A DNA stretch of 64,000 nucleotides from Dillenia suffruticosa. Taxonomy: Eukaryota; Streptophyta; Magnoliopsida; Dilleniales; Dilleniaceae. Position numbers and translations under genes: made by a program. Shown piece after piece: positions 44,820 through 56,330 of this stretch. The DNA is taken from positions 8,024,501 to 8,088,500 of the forward strand of contig JAVTVX010000013.1 in assembly GCA_033439265.1 (NCBI GenBank), given 5' to 3'. The notes below the pieces were generated by a model, which saw only the letters and a list, made by a program, of their open reading frames with translations, made no database searches and was not told the DNA's origin. Numbering within the stretch: the stretch's first letter is position 1; the number at the start of each line of letters is the position of its first letter.

Positions 44820-47800
44820 ATGCTTTACTCCATAATTCAGTTGCGTGCATTTTCTACTTGTCTTCAGATTCGAAATCGCCCCAAAACCCTTCAAACTCTC
44901 CTCAAAAGTGGTTTCACTCCCACCCTCCATGATTTCAATCAATTCCTTCTCTTTCTCTTCCAATCCCACCGTTTTAATTTTCTTATCCTCTTTTGCGATC
45001 AATTGAAATCGAACCAAATCAATGGGGACTCCTTTACTCACTCACTTCTCACCAAGGCTCTTCTCAAAGAGCACAAATACGAAGAAGCTGAAACCCTAAT
45101 GACCCAAATAGCAAAATGTCCCAACTTTCCCAGAGTTGGCCTCTGGGACTCTCTGATTCAAGGCATTTGTGTCAATGACAATGACCCAGATAGAGGGTTA
45201 TCGGTTCTACGCAATTGCGTGAGGATTCGAGGTATGCGTCCTTCTTCTTTGACTTTCTGTTCACTTGTTCATAGTTTTAGTCGTTTTGGTATGATGGGAA
45301 GGGTTGTTGAGGTGCTGGAGTTGATGAAGGATGATAAAATCAAATACCCATTTAATAATTTTGTTTCTAGTTCTGTAATTTCTGGGTTTTGTAAAATTGG
45401 GAGACCTGAACTTGCATTGGAATTCTATGAACATGCTGTGAGTTCTGATGCTCTAAAGCCTAATTTGGTGACCTATACAGCACTTGTTAGTGTACTTTGT
45501 AAATTAGGTAAGATAAAGGAGGCTAGTGATTTGGTTTCTAGGATGGAAAATGAAGGATTGTGTCTTGATGTTCTTTTGTATAGTAGCTGGGTTTTGGGGC
45601 ATTTAAGGGAGGAGTTGATGCATGAAGCATTTCAGAAGCATAATCTGATGGTTAAAAAGGGGATCAAACCCGATGTCGTTAGCTATACTATACTCATAGA
45701 TGGGTTGTCAAAGGCAGGGCATGTGGAAAAGGCAATTGGATTTTTGAACAAGATGAAAAAGGTGGGTTTGGAGCCAAATGTGGTTACTTACACTGCAATC
45801 ATGTTAGGGTATTGCAGAAAGGGGAAGTTGGAGGAAGCATTTTCATTGCTGAAGATTGTTAAAAAGTTGAGGTTAAAACCGGATGAGTTCATGTATGCGA
45901 CTTTGATTGATGGAGCATGCCGGAGAGGAGATCTTGAATGTGCTTTTCGTATATTGGAGGACATGGAGGATAATGGGATAAGCCCCAGTATTGTAACTTA
46001 TAATTCTATAATAAATGGTCTATGCAAAGTTGGGCGGACATTTGAGGCGGATGAGATTGCAAAGCAGAAAACTGCAGATCTGGTCACTTATACTACTCTG
46101 CTACATAGCTTCACTGAAGAAGAGAATTTGACTGGGATATTAGAAACAAAGAGGACTTTGGAAGAGGCTGGACTACAACTTGATGTTGTTGTTTGTAATG
46201 TTCTTATAAAAGCACTATTTATGGTAGGTGCATTTGAAAATGTTTATGGACTATATAAAAGAATGCCAGAAATGGAGGTGGTTCCAAATTCTGTTACTTA
46301 CTGTACATTGATTAGGGGATTTTGTAAAAGTGGAAGAATTGATGAAGCCCTTGAAATATTTGATGATTTTAGGAAAACGCCTATTTCTAGTGCTGAATCT
46401 TATAGCTGCATAATTCATGCGTTATGCAGGAAAAATATGGTAGGTATGGCAGTGGAAGCATTTGTGGAAATGTGTGAGAAAGGATCAGCTATGGACATAC
46501 CTTCTTGTAAGGTGCTGATAAAGGCAATCTTTGAAGAACTGGGTGCTAGGGGAGTTTTAGATTTTATAGAAAGGTTGGAGGAAGTGGAGCATGAGATGTG
46601 TGCTGCTGTATGCAATGATGCCATATCCTTTTTGTGCAAGAGGGGATTCACCGAGGCAGCATGTCAGATATACATCATGATGCAGCGGAAAGAATTACCT
46701 GTTACAAGTGAGGGCTATTTCTCAATTTTGGAAGCACTTCTTGATGTTGGTGACAGTTCAGTTATGCTGCCTCTGTTGAGTATCTTTGTGAAGGAGAACG
46801 GCTTAGTTGAACCTCTAGTACGGAAAATTCTGATACACTACCTATGTATGTCGGATTCTCCAAATGTCTTCTGGTTCCTTGACAAAATGGAGGAAAACAG
46901 GTTATCAGTCCAAATTTCTGGCACAGATCTCAGGCAGTTTATAAAGAATGGTAGGATTTTGGATGCATATAGGCTTGTGAAACGAGGTGCAGACAGTGAA
47001 CATGTGATTGATCTGCTTGACTACTCTGTGATGGTTGATAGCCTTTGCAAGGAAGGACACATTGATAAGGCATTAGACTTATGTGATTTTGTAAAAAGAA
47101 GAGGAATCATCTTTGATATTGTTACCTATAATTCAGTGATAAACGGGTTGTGTCGTCAAGGGTGTCTAACTCAAGCTTTCAGGTTGTTTGATTCATTAGA
47201 GAGAATAAATTTGGCTCCTTCTGAAATTACATATTCTACATTAATCGATGCTTTAAGCAAAGAAGGGTTTTTAGTTGATGCCAGTCACTTGTACGAAAAG
47301 ATGCTTTTCAGGGGCCTCAAACCCAATACTCAAATTTACAACTCGCTGATTTTTGGGTATTGTAAGTTTGGGCAGTTGGAGATGGCCCTGAAACTTCTCC
47401 CTCAGCTCGAGAATAGAGGTCTAGACCCAGATGCATTCACTGTTAGTTCTTTACTTGATGGTTGTTGCCGAAAAGGCAATGTAGAAGGAGCTCTTAGTTT
47501 TTACTTCGAATTCAAGAACAAAGGTGTCACCCCTGATTTTTTGGGCTTTGTATATTTGATGAGAGGACTATGTAATACTGGAAGAATGGAGGAGGCAAGG
47601 AGCATATTGAAAGAGATGCTTCAAACTCAATCGGTCTTAGAGTTGATTAATAGAGTTGATTCTGGCATTGAGAAAGAGTCTATGGATGGTTTTCTTGCAT
47701 TCCTATGTGAGCAAGGCAATATTAAGGAGGCTGTTATGGTTCTTAATGAAGTAGGGGCCATGCTTTTCCCTGTTAGGGTGCCGTATAGACCTTACAATGG

Positions 47801-48056
47801 ATTAAATCAGCTAAGTAAGCTTGTAGTCCCTTATACACCTTCAAACTCCATTTCTGAAACAAATATGGACTCTAAACTTTGCAGCATGAAGGAAGAAGGA
47901 AAGGGTGGAGAAATTGTTGACAAATATGGGGAAAACTCTCGGCTTCATGATTTTCATGATTACTATTCCAAGCTGGCAATCCTCTGCTCTACAAAGAAGC
48001 TTCAACAGGCTAACAAACTGGCTAAAGAGATGATTTCTAATATGCAGTCAGGCTAA
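44820..48056 (+). CDS. P-class pentatricopeptide repeat protein, probably mitochondrial
   Basis: Intronless gene for a 1078-residue RNA-binding PPR protein. Such proteins bind organellar transcripts and act in their processing, stability or translation. The N-terminus ([20 protein letters not shown]) is rich in hydroxylated and basic residues with no acidic ones, fitting a mitochondrial targeting signal. From about residue 130 to 945 it is a run of around twenty 35-residue repeats, for example [20 protein letters not shown] and [20 protein letters not shown]. The pure P-type spacing and absence of E/DYW domains argue against an RNA-editing factor. The last 100 residues are less repetitive and hydrophilic. 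The start was chosen at the first in-frame ATG, which alone gives the targeting sequence. It looks like the gene type that I recall next to an ORP4 gene in Arabidopsis (At5g57250); this is from memory. Confidence 0.92.
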   Translation: MLYSIIQLRAFSTCLQIRNRPKTLQTLLKSGFTPTLHDFNQFLLFLFQSHRFNFLILFCDQLKSNQINGDSFTHSLLTKALLKEHKYEEAETLMTQIAKCPNFPRVGLWDSLIQGICVNDNDPDRGLSVLRNCVRIRGMRPSSLTFCSLVHSFSRFGMMGRVVEVLELMKDDKIKYPFNNFVSSSVISGFCKIGRPELALEFYEHAVSSDALKPNLVTYTALVSVLCKLGKIKEASDLVSRMENEGLCLDVLLYSSWVLGHLREELMHEAFQKHNLMVKKGIKPDVVSYTILIDGLSKAGHVEKAIGFLNKMKKVGLEPNVVTYTAIMLGYCRKGKLEEAFSLLKIVKKLRLKPDEFMYATLIDGACRRGDLECAFRILEDMEDNGISPSIVTYNSIINGLCKVGRTFEADEIAKQKTADLVTYTTLLHSFTEEENLTGILETKRTLEEAGLQLDVVVCNVLIKALFMVGAFENVYGLYKRMPEMEVVPNSVTYCTLIRGFCKSGRIDEALEIFDDFRKTPISSAESYSCIIHALCRKNMVGMAVEAFVEMCEKGSAMDIPSCKVLIKAIFEELGARGVLDFIERLEEVEHEMCAAVCNDAISFLCKRGFTEAACQIYIMMQRKELPVTSEGYFSILEALLDVGDSSVMLPLLSIFVKENGLVEPLVRKILIHYLCMSDSPNVFWFLDKMEENRLSVQISGTDLRQFIKNGRILDAYRLVKRGADSEHVIDLLDYSVMVDSLCKEGHIDKALDLCDFVKRRGIIFDIVTYNSVINGLCRQGCLTQAFRLFDSLERINLAPSEITYSTLIDALSKEGFLVDASHLYEKMLFRGLKPNTQIYNSLIFGYCKFGQLEMALKLLPQLENRGLDPDAFTVSSLLDGCCRKGNVEGALSFYFEFKNKGVTPDFLGFVYLMRGLCNTGRMEEARSILKEMLQTQSVLELINRVDSGIEKESMDGFLAFLCEQGNIKEAVMVLNEVGAMLFPVRVPYRPYNGLNQLSKLVVPYTPSNSISETNMDSKLCSMKEEGKGGEIVDKYGENSRLHDFHDYYSKLAILCSTKKLQQANKLAKEMISNMQSG

Positions 48057-48370
48057 TTCCATGAGTGAAAGTTCTGTTTCTTTTTGTTTGACCCAGGAAT
48101 CTTCTGCTTCTCACGGCAGGTACTAATTACTTTTGTTCTTATGTGTATGATTGATATTTTATCCTCTTTTTTCTCTTTTGTGCTTGGTCTTTTGTACTAG
48201 GCAAATTGACCTGCCTTGCTCTGCCTTCACTCCAAATATTGTCTGTTATTTTTGTTTAATTCTTTAATGTGCACAAGTATGTCTTTATTCAAGTTTTACT
48301 TGAAGGAGCTTTTCAAAGAAGAACCGATTTCATTTATTAGATAATTTTTAAGGAAACAAAAATTGATCGA
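48057..48370 (+). other. 3' region of the PPR gene
   Basis: Presumed 3' UTR. A GCAG/GTACTA sequence at about 48116-48125 would allow splicing inside the 3' UTR. No other feature. Confidence 0.4.
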
Positions 48371-48374
48371 TCAG

Positions 48375-48584
48375 CTTCTTCTTTTTTGATAGAAAAAGAA
48401 ATCATATTAAGAGAATATAGAATGTACAAACACCAAAAATAAGAAATCCTTAGAAAAAGCAAACAAAACAAGAGCAGAAGGAGAACTATTCTTCATCCAC
48501 ATTTCTAAACTAAAGCCAGGCAAAATCCTTAGACCACGGACCACAAAGGCAAAAAGAACACAATCTAAACCCAAAGAAGAAAAG

Positions 48585-48619
<35 letters not shown>

Positions 48620-50250
48620 TAAAAAATCAAGCACGTTGGGCAACCTGTTTTCTCCAATACCCCTGCGCTGCTCGTCTTCAGTTAAAACCTTCAATCTGCC
48701 TGAGCTACCCCATTGTGAAGCTCTAAATATCCTCACCTTCCCTCACCACTTTTAATCCTTTTTCTTCTAGTTACATAGACTAAAAGATCGGATTTGGGTT
48801 TTATTGGGGCTATGCTAGGTTCAGACAATCTTAAGTCCAATCTATCATAAAGAATATGTTCCTGGCTTACCTTATTATCCTAAGGGGCAATAACTATGAG
48901 TGGTTTTCCTAGAATTGAATCAGTCCGATCATCATTCGAAAACTCCTGTCCCAAAAAAGAATTGGCAAGCTGAACATCCTCAATCAGTCCCTTGACATCT
49001 GACTCACTAAGCATATCATCCCCAAGCTCCCTATATTACTCTTATAACATTCCAACCTTGAACCCTATCAAACTCTGTAAATCATCCTCTCAATCACTAT
49101 CCAAACCAACACCTGAAGCCCTCTCAAACTCATGCTCAGACCCATCATCTGGACCCAATACTGCATTTCCCATATTCAAATGTCTACTACATAAAGGGTA
49201 CTGGTCAACCCTTTCTGACAAATTTGACTGCTTGTCAACTCCCTCTTGGGACCCACTTTGTACCCTGAGCAAACATTATGGCCAGGATAATTCTTTCTCC
49301 TCTGTTGACCAGCTACTTTAATTGTAATTGGGCCTTTTTTATGTTTGAAAGATGTCAAAAGACTGAGACGAGATCCTCTGCATAATTGGAGCAAAAGAAT
49401 CTGAAGGTTTGACCACCGTTAATACTGGAGAATGAGGTTCCCTGAACAGAAGACCTTCATCTGCAGCCTCTGTTATCCCAATTGACTGTTTTGCCGCTCC
49501 AATCTCTGCCAAACGATTAACTCCAAGAACATCAGAAAACTGAATTAATTTCTTGTCCTTAGATGGAACCAATGTATCCTTCTTTGTCACAAAACCGGCA
49601 AAATGGGAATCAAGAACTTTACTTTCTGGAAATGGGAGAAATCAACTTTCCTCCGGTGAAAACCCACAGAATCCATCAAATTCATGCTAAGCACCTTCAG
49701 GCAAACCTAAAATCACAGATTGCTGTTGCATCTGTCTGCTTTTTGTCACTTCTGCAATCTTATCTTATGGAACGACTCTTTTTCAGTATCAATTTGTACT
49801 CTTCTTTCAACCCTGAGTGAGCCCTCATCATTTCTGACTGACACAGTAGGAGAGAGAATTTTGATTCATCAGAGGATCCCCTTTTTGTGCTTGTCTGAAG
49901 TCTGATTAACTGCTCAATTCATTGTTGATGAGGGAAACTTCAGCTGAAGCTGAATTGAGAGTTTCAATGTATGACAAGGGTGGATTCTGAGCTCCTTCCA
50001 GCAGTGAAGAATTGTGGTTTATTTTATGCTTCTTGGATCCCTTTTTATCCATCGGGTCATGATTCGATCCTGTTTTATTGATCAACTTCATTTTTAGATC
50101 AGACTCTTTGTACTTGTTGTGCAGGTGTGAAAGAATTTGAGTAATGTATGATGCTTGCGAGCTACAGCAGTTCTCTGAGTAATTTACAAAAAAAAAATGT
50201 AAATAAATAAATAAATAAATAAAAACAAATAATAAAGGGAAAAAGCTCAT
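48375..50250 (-). mobile_element. LINE-like retroposon relic, minus strand, tentative
   Basis: The left edge, read on the minus strand, has the text and short A-rich end typical of plant L1 3' UTRs (TTCTTATTTTTGGTGTTTG, then AATATGATTTCTTTTTC). Minus-strand coding-like pieces (about 49590-49339, 49272-49090, 50150-49906) are hydrophilic and broken by stops; no reverse transcriptase or endonuclease motif was found. The right border is unclear and no target duplication was seen. It contains a TAA/ATA microsatellite (48588-48616) and an ATAA repeat (about 50196-50222). Confidence 0.35.
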
Positions 50251-51354
50251 GTTTTATGCAAATTTACACTCCATTCCCTGTTTTCTGAAAACATAACGTT
50301 GCTGCCTGTATTATGTTTCCGGATTTTGTGTGAACTCTGTACATAATCTGTATATAATTACAGTAATTTTAATTGCCTCAATTATTTGCCCCATATTTAT
50401 TATTTGCTATTTCAACTAGAGATCTTTAATGGTGTTGAATTCAGATTGCTTTCTGCGAAGTAGCTAGAGCTGTAATATTATCATCTCTGTTTTCATGTTA
50501 CAAAAGTAGCTTTACAGACACTTAAAGAGTCCCTTAAAACAGATGCAAATTCTTTTTTCACTAGCTTTTGAACCGTAGTTCTTTCTTGGAAAGAAAAAAC
50601 TTGATCTTACCTATATTTCAACTCCTTAATAACACGTGGTTAAAAACTTAGTGAATAATGACTGATTCAAAGGGCAACATTTCTTAGGTACCTTCAATTT
50701 AGATCATCTGGACATCCAAGAGAAGTCAAAAGTGAAAAGAGCATCAGGTATCTATTTGGAAGGCTTTTGGTTTTATGTGGGGAAATCTGTACCGTGAAAA
50801 ATTATATGCTGGTGCACCGGCTTCTGTGGTGTGCAATTAAATGGCACACCAGTGGATGTCTCTAGTTGCTCGTGGAATCAAATTGCAAGCACAATGTTTA
50901 GTGTAATTCTTTTGTTTATTCTGTCTCTGATCAATAACTTAAACAAACTACACAATATAGAGTATATGGTCTTAAAGGCAGTTTTTGAATCTGTAAGCAA
51001 AGGGCATATACCGGGTATTATATGTAAAATTTCATAATTCACCACTTTTTATTTTTTTAATATTTTTTCCAGGCTTTCTGATTCATGTGTTTACCCAGTT
51101 TTAAGCACCAAATAAGTGCCCACACAAGTTAACTGTTTGTCTGATATTCTGGATGCTGCAAGTGAAGGCTGTAGATTGTTGGACAAAATATTGCATATCA
51201 AAGGAGCTCCGTGAAAACTGGAATAAATACCTGTTGAACTGACAACAACATCTATTTTACATTTCCTCAGCAGGTATGATTGGCTGACTCAATTTCCAAC
51301 GCAAATGTGTTTCAGCTTCGAAAGTCTTGTCTGTGTAAACTTCTAGAAGGAATA
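50251..51354. other. Intergenic DNA, no gene seen
   Basis: Moderately AT-rich unique-looking sequence; nothing recognised on either strand. Confidence 0.4.
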
Positions 51355-51654
51355 GGCCATATTACATGTTTAGTCACTAAACTATGCTTGTTTTCCCTGG
51401 AGTAGTCCCTAATCGTTAAGACATCTACAAAGAAGTCCCATACTTTCAAAAAGCGTAACAAATTAGTTCCATGTGGATGGATGTTATTCCAGCTTGGTTA
51501 TTTGCTGATGTGTCAATTCACAGCCTTACTTAGCCTATCAAGACTGATTTGCTATGCTTTTTGAAGGTTTGAAACTGTTTTGTATATTATTTGAAGATGA
51601 GAGACTGATTCGTGAAAACATGCATAATTTATGAACTAAACATGTTACTCTGCC
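51355..51654. mobile_element. MITE, copy 1 (300 bp, terminal inverted repeats)
   Basis: Starts GGCCATATTACATGTTTAG and ends with the complement of GGCAGAGTAACATGTTTAG; the inverted repeats match over about 33 bp. No coding sequence. A related element lies at 52921. No convincing target duplication found. Confidence 0.65.
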
Positions 51655-51892
51655 AAATGTCTAAGATGATGCTAATCTCTCCATAAATTTGGCATTTCCT
51701 TAAAAATAATGCCAATAGTGCAGGTCAATAAATTTTCTTTTCCCAGTAAAAAGGATAGAGTAAGTGAATGTTGATTTTAGTGTATTGATCATAAATTTGG
51801 CACTTCGTGTGTGGGAAAGGAATAGAGGCAATGAACATGTAATGGGAGCAAGCACTGGCAGAGCAAATTCCAGGAGAAAACAAAGGCCACAA

Positions 51893-52530
51893 GCAAGAAA
51901 GACCGCAAAATCTGGCAATAGAATGGAGATTCTTGCAGAACTCAAAGGTTACATGCAACAATAGATACAAGGAAGATTTTGGGAGGCGACAAATGCAGCA
52001 GGTAAGATATTGGGACAATAAAAATTGTCAAACATATGGTTTGGGAAATGAGAATGCTATTTTCTTTTAAACCATTTTTTATTGATAGTGAGAATGAGTA
52101 TGCAAATGTCTTAAATGTAGGTGAGTGGTATCAATGCTAATGCAGAGTTTGCTAATAACATTAAGAGACAGACCATAAAAGCTATGAGTCAATTACATTT
52201 ATTTTCAGAGTTGGACCAAGTCATCTTCCATTCCATTAAATTTTGTTGAAAGTGATGCTTATGCTTTTTGTTACAATATTGTAGGCAAGAAAGACTACAA
52301 ATACAAATTCAATGAGGGTTGCACACAATGGTGGTGGAATGGGAGGATATCATGATGAATGTAAGAAGGATTGCAAAATCGCATTGCAATGGAGATTCTT
52401 GCAGAATTCAAAGGTTACAAGCAATGGTAGTTACAAAGGGAGATTCTGGGAGGTAATAGAGGCAACAAGTAAGATATTGGGACAATAAAAATTGTTGATA
52501 ACTAGTTTGTGAAATATGAATGCTACTTCT
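51893..52530 (+). repeat. Diverged direct duplication, about 160-bp units
   Basis: 51893-52060 and 52366-52530 share most of their sequence (AATGGAGATTCTTGCAGAA, AAAGGTTACA.GCAA, TAAGATATTGGGACAATAA). The unit spacing is about 473 bp. Sequence between and before the units (GCAAGAAAGAC at about 51891 and 52284) is also partly duplicated. Not coding as far as can be seen. Confidence 0.7.
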
Positions 52531-52920
52531 GATTTTTTTTCCCCATCTCATAAAGCAACAAGTAGATAATAGGAATTGCTAGCTTTTTGTTTAGGTCAAA
52601 TATGACTTCACTTTTTGTTGTGGTCAATGCTACCATATAGAATTGCACACATATCTGTTTTTTTCTTTTAACCAAAATTCTTTTTGGAAACATTGTTATT
52701 CAATTGTGTTTCTTTTCGGAAAGCAAAGCAAAGCAAAACACACAAAGACTACCGCAACCTTTGAAAGTGCACTTGCTTTTGCCTTCACCTTACTTTCCTC
52801 CCTTTGTACTTCAACGGTTATAAATTTAACACTTCAACTGCAGGTTTGAATTTATTCAAGATTAGTTTGTGCCCTTGCGCATTCCATGGAAATGAGTTTG
52901 ACACTCCTCAAATGTAATTT

Positions 52921-53214
52921 GGCCAAATTTTATGTTTAGACCCTAAATTATGTATGTTTTCCCAGATTAGTACATTTTTTAAAATGTCTATAAAAGGTCC
53001 CAAATTTTCAAAAGCATACCACTCTGTCCTGGTAGTGCTATGTAAGGCTGTGAGTTGACATATAACTTACACGTCGTAGCTTTGTTAATGTCCATACGTC
53101 CGAGACTGATTTGGTATTGCATTTTGAAACTTTGATGCTATTTTGTAGGTGATTTGGAGATTAGAGATGTTCAAGAAAACAAGCATAATTTGGGGAATTA
53201 ACACTAATTTGGCT
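52921..53214. mobile_element. MITE, copy 2 (294 bp, terminal inverted repeats)
   Basis: Starts GGCCAAATTTTATGTTTAG and ends with the complement of AGCCAAATTAGTGTTAATT. It has the same length class, inverted-repeat text and internal words (ACTGATTTG.TAT, TTTGAAACT) as the element at 51355. Confidence 0.65.
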
Positions 53215-55396
53215 GGAGGAAATTCTTGTTTTGGTCTTTTCATGAAAGTTATTAAAGATGGCAACAAATTAAAGTTTGAGATAAGTGACTTAGCTTGTTT
53301 TTTTTAATTTTTTGTTTTATTTTTTATTTTTTACTTTATACTGGCAATGGATTTTGTACCAAAAAATTTTTCCCCAGAAGCACCACTATTTTGATCAGGC
53401 AATCGAAGTATTTATTAAAATGCTTAAGACTCTTCTGCTTTTTATATGGGGGCTTTTTGCCTCATTTCTACATTCCATCCTTGGGCATTTCTCAAGTTAC
53501 TTATCCCACGTGATAGTGCTACCTGCTCACTTTGGATCAATAAGGAGAATATCGCTTAGACCTTCAAGTTTTCGGATCCCAGACCACATAAAAAGGCATC
53601 TAAGATAAACCATAAAATATATGAAATAAGATTGTTGACAACTTGGAATCCGAATGTGATGAAGATGGACCATTTGTACTTCATTTTTTGTCGCCTTGTC
53701 CTTAATACATAGAACTGTTCACAAAATTCTTATGACATTGATCATGAAAAATTTGTTGGTTTTGTGGATGTAGGCATGTTTTGCTGGCTCATGAAAATTA
53801 TTGTTTCGTGTGGTTTATGACATGTTTTTGTTGTGCGTATTTGCATTTTTGTTTGGGAATAGCTTCCCACTTAATTACATGGAAATGTGACTGTGATCCC
53901 AGCTGAAGAGAATATTATTAGCAGAGATACAAAATCATTTACACTCCGGCTTGTTTCCTCAGAGCTAGAATGGACTATTAATTGATTGAAACTATGCTAG
54001 AAAAGTAGAGGATTGAAGGCGATATATGTGCTATTGTAACTAATGAAGGTGTGGTTCTATTGGATGCCAGTACCAGTGCATGACTACTCACATTGTTTGT
54101 GGCTCCATGTTCAGGATGAGTCCAACAAATCCTGCCGTAGCATTGATACTGTATGACTGATATCTCCAGCTTTCAACCACTGGGTTGGCAACAGACCTAA
54201 TGTCGCCAGAAACTATTAAAGAGTAAAATTGTTCGTTACAACCATGTCAAGAGCGCATTGTCCATATCTTCTGATGCAACCTCCGACTCAGATGAGGACA
54301 ATCTCTGGAGGCGGTATTTACCCCCATTGACAAATCAAATATTGGCCGTGTAGAACTTGTCTAAATAGCTTCAAAATGGTCAGCCACTAACTTTTTCTAT
54401 TGACAATTGTAAGCCTCTTTTAACCCTGCGTAACTGGTCAGATACAGATACTGACTTAAATGGTGATATCAAGCTGTTTCCCTGGGAAATTGTCTAGTAA
54501 AATGGATTCAACTTTTGCCCCCCTTTTCTCCCATTCTGAGATCTGTGAGGTTATTTTAATTTTTATTTCCCCCCCCCCGGGGGAACATATTGCAAAAGCA
54601 CATAGGAAACTTTGGGTCGGTAGTGACCCTTGTGGTTTAATTTTGCAATCTTCCTCCTGTCCTTTCCATTCTAGTGAAAGTAGTCCTAGCATCCTTACAC
54701 ATTGACAACTAATTTTCTCAAAAACTTAATCATAAAACGATATATCTATAAAATATATATATAAAAACAAAATACAAGAAACCAAAAAAGAAATAATTAG
54801 ACAACGAGTAAGGAAAACAATCAGCCTCGTGCGCGGATTCCTGTACCATTGGGGAGTTGGGAGCTGACTCCAAGCCAAAAAGATAAAAAGTCATATGCCA
54901 TCTTTGCTACTCTATTAGCTCCTTTTATGTGTCTACAAAACAAAACAGAATGATTTAATTATGATTTAATACCCACATACATATGCCGTCTCTAATACCC
55001 ACATACAATCCATCTTTAATAAGGGAAAAAATATTTTTCTCAAAAAATTAATCATAAAATGATAAATCTATAAAATATATAAAAAAAAGTCATATGCCAT
55101 CTTTAATACCCTTTGTATGAAATTTATCACATAAGCTTCATCTAGAAAATAGCCGACAAAACAAAATCATATTGATGATGATGTGCACAATCATCTGTAC
55201 TCCATTTCAAAAGTAACGAAAATATGTATAATGCTATTTCTCCTTAATACAAGAATATTTATAATATTTTCACATTAAAATATAGTTTAAAAGCATTGGA
55301 AACAAACATGAAATATAACTTTATGCCACATCAATAAACATTATAATTGAGTTATGATAAATAGTATTTCTCACAATAATATAGGAAAAAAAATAA
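53215..55396. other. Intergenic DNA with small repeats, no clear gene
   Basis: Two frames (53312-53608 and 54460-54705) are open but unrecognised. TTAATCATAAAA and AAAAAGTCATATGCCATCTTT words occur twice (about 54728/55050 and 54884/55086), a local duplication of about 200-320 bp spacing. A C10G5 run lies at 54572-54586. Confidence 0.35.
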
Positions 55397-55534
55397 CTAG
55401 TGTACAAAGAAATTGAACTGGTCAGGAGGCATATAGACCTTTGTTGGCCGATTAGGCACATCTGTTGCAACTGAACCTAGAAGCGAGATCAAGCAACGAA
55501 GGGTCTTCTTCATTCTATCCTTCTTGCAAATGTA
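55397..55534 (-). pseudogene. Possible orphaned last exon of an unknown gene
   Basis: On the minus strand 46 codons read FYICKKDRMKKTLRC, then LISLLGSVATDVPNRPTKVY and MPPDQFNFFVH, and a stop at 55397-55399. A plausible 3' splice site (GCATTAG, about 55535-55541) precedes it. Composition and codon use are gene-like. I do not recognise the family. The upstream part of such a gene would lie to the right, where a Tat element (55633-62200) now sits. Confidence 0.3.
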
Positions 55535-55565
55535 AAACTAATGCAACAAAAGCTGTATTTTTTTT

Positions 55566-55589
55566 GGGCCCGGGGGGGGGGGGCCCGGG
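55566..55589. repeat. GGGCCC-G12-CCCGGG homopolymer cluster
   Basis: A 24-base GC-only stretch, partly palindromic, in AT-rich DNA. May be a true G-quadruplex-forming site or a low-quality assembly spot. Confidence 0.8.
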
Positions 55590-55632
55590 ACATGTGGCCT
55601 AAAAGTAAAAATTGATATAATATGTAGCATCC

Positions 55633-56330
55633 TGATGGAACAAGCCCAAAGGTCCGTTATCATAAGATTCAAAATCCTTTGAGCCCACAACCTAATAGGT
55701 CAAAGTGTGCGTGTACCCCTTGGTCAGGCAAACATAACTCACCCTCTCGGTATCTACCGACCAAACCCTCCTGGGTCATTGGCTAATCAATTCTATACAT
55801 TTTCGGTACTCAGTATTGTTATTTGATTAATTGAAATATTTACTTTTTCCTAAATTATGAGAGTAATCTCTTGATAATTATAAATGAGATCTCTAATTAC
55901 TACCGATAAGAAAAGAAATTGTCATAATGATCTAAACTTTTCTAACCGGTAGAACTTTACATCTCTAGGAATCCTTCACTACGATCTCGATAGTCTTAGG
56001 ACAGTTTCACAAGAAAACTAACATTTTTGTATCTCGGTACTTACTATGCATATAGACTATATATGCATCACATAGGTCATAAGCCATATATGTTCTTTTA
56101 ACTCTTGATCTAGCACATAAAAGACATATTAGAGCACACTCTCTCTCTTTTTCCCTCTTTCACTCTATTTCTACTTTTCAAAAATTGCTCTTTCACTTGA
56201 ATGTCAGAGTCTCTCCTGCCAAAGTACCATTTAGTAGATATTTGTGGGTTCCATCTATTAGATGATTGAATAACCACTCACCTCATTCGAGTCAACGGAG
56301 TTATTATCTGTGGAGTGAGACTCACCTCTA
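55633..56330 (+). repeat. 5' LTR of the Tat element
   Basis: Begins TGATGGAAC and aligns with 61520-62200 along its length. The right end is approximate because the last 30 bases differ between the two copies. Confidence 0.8.
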
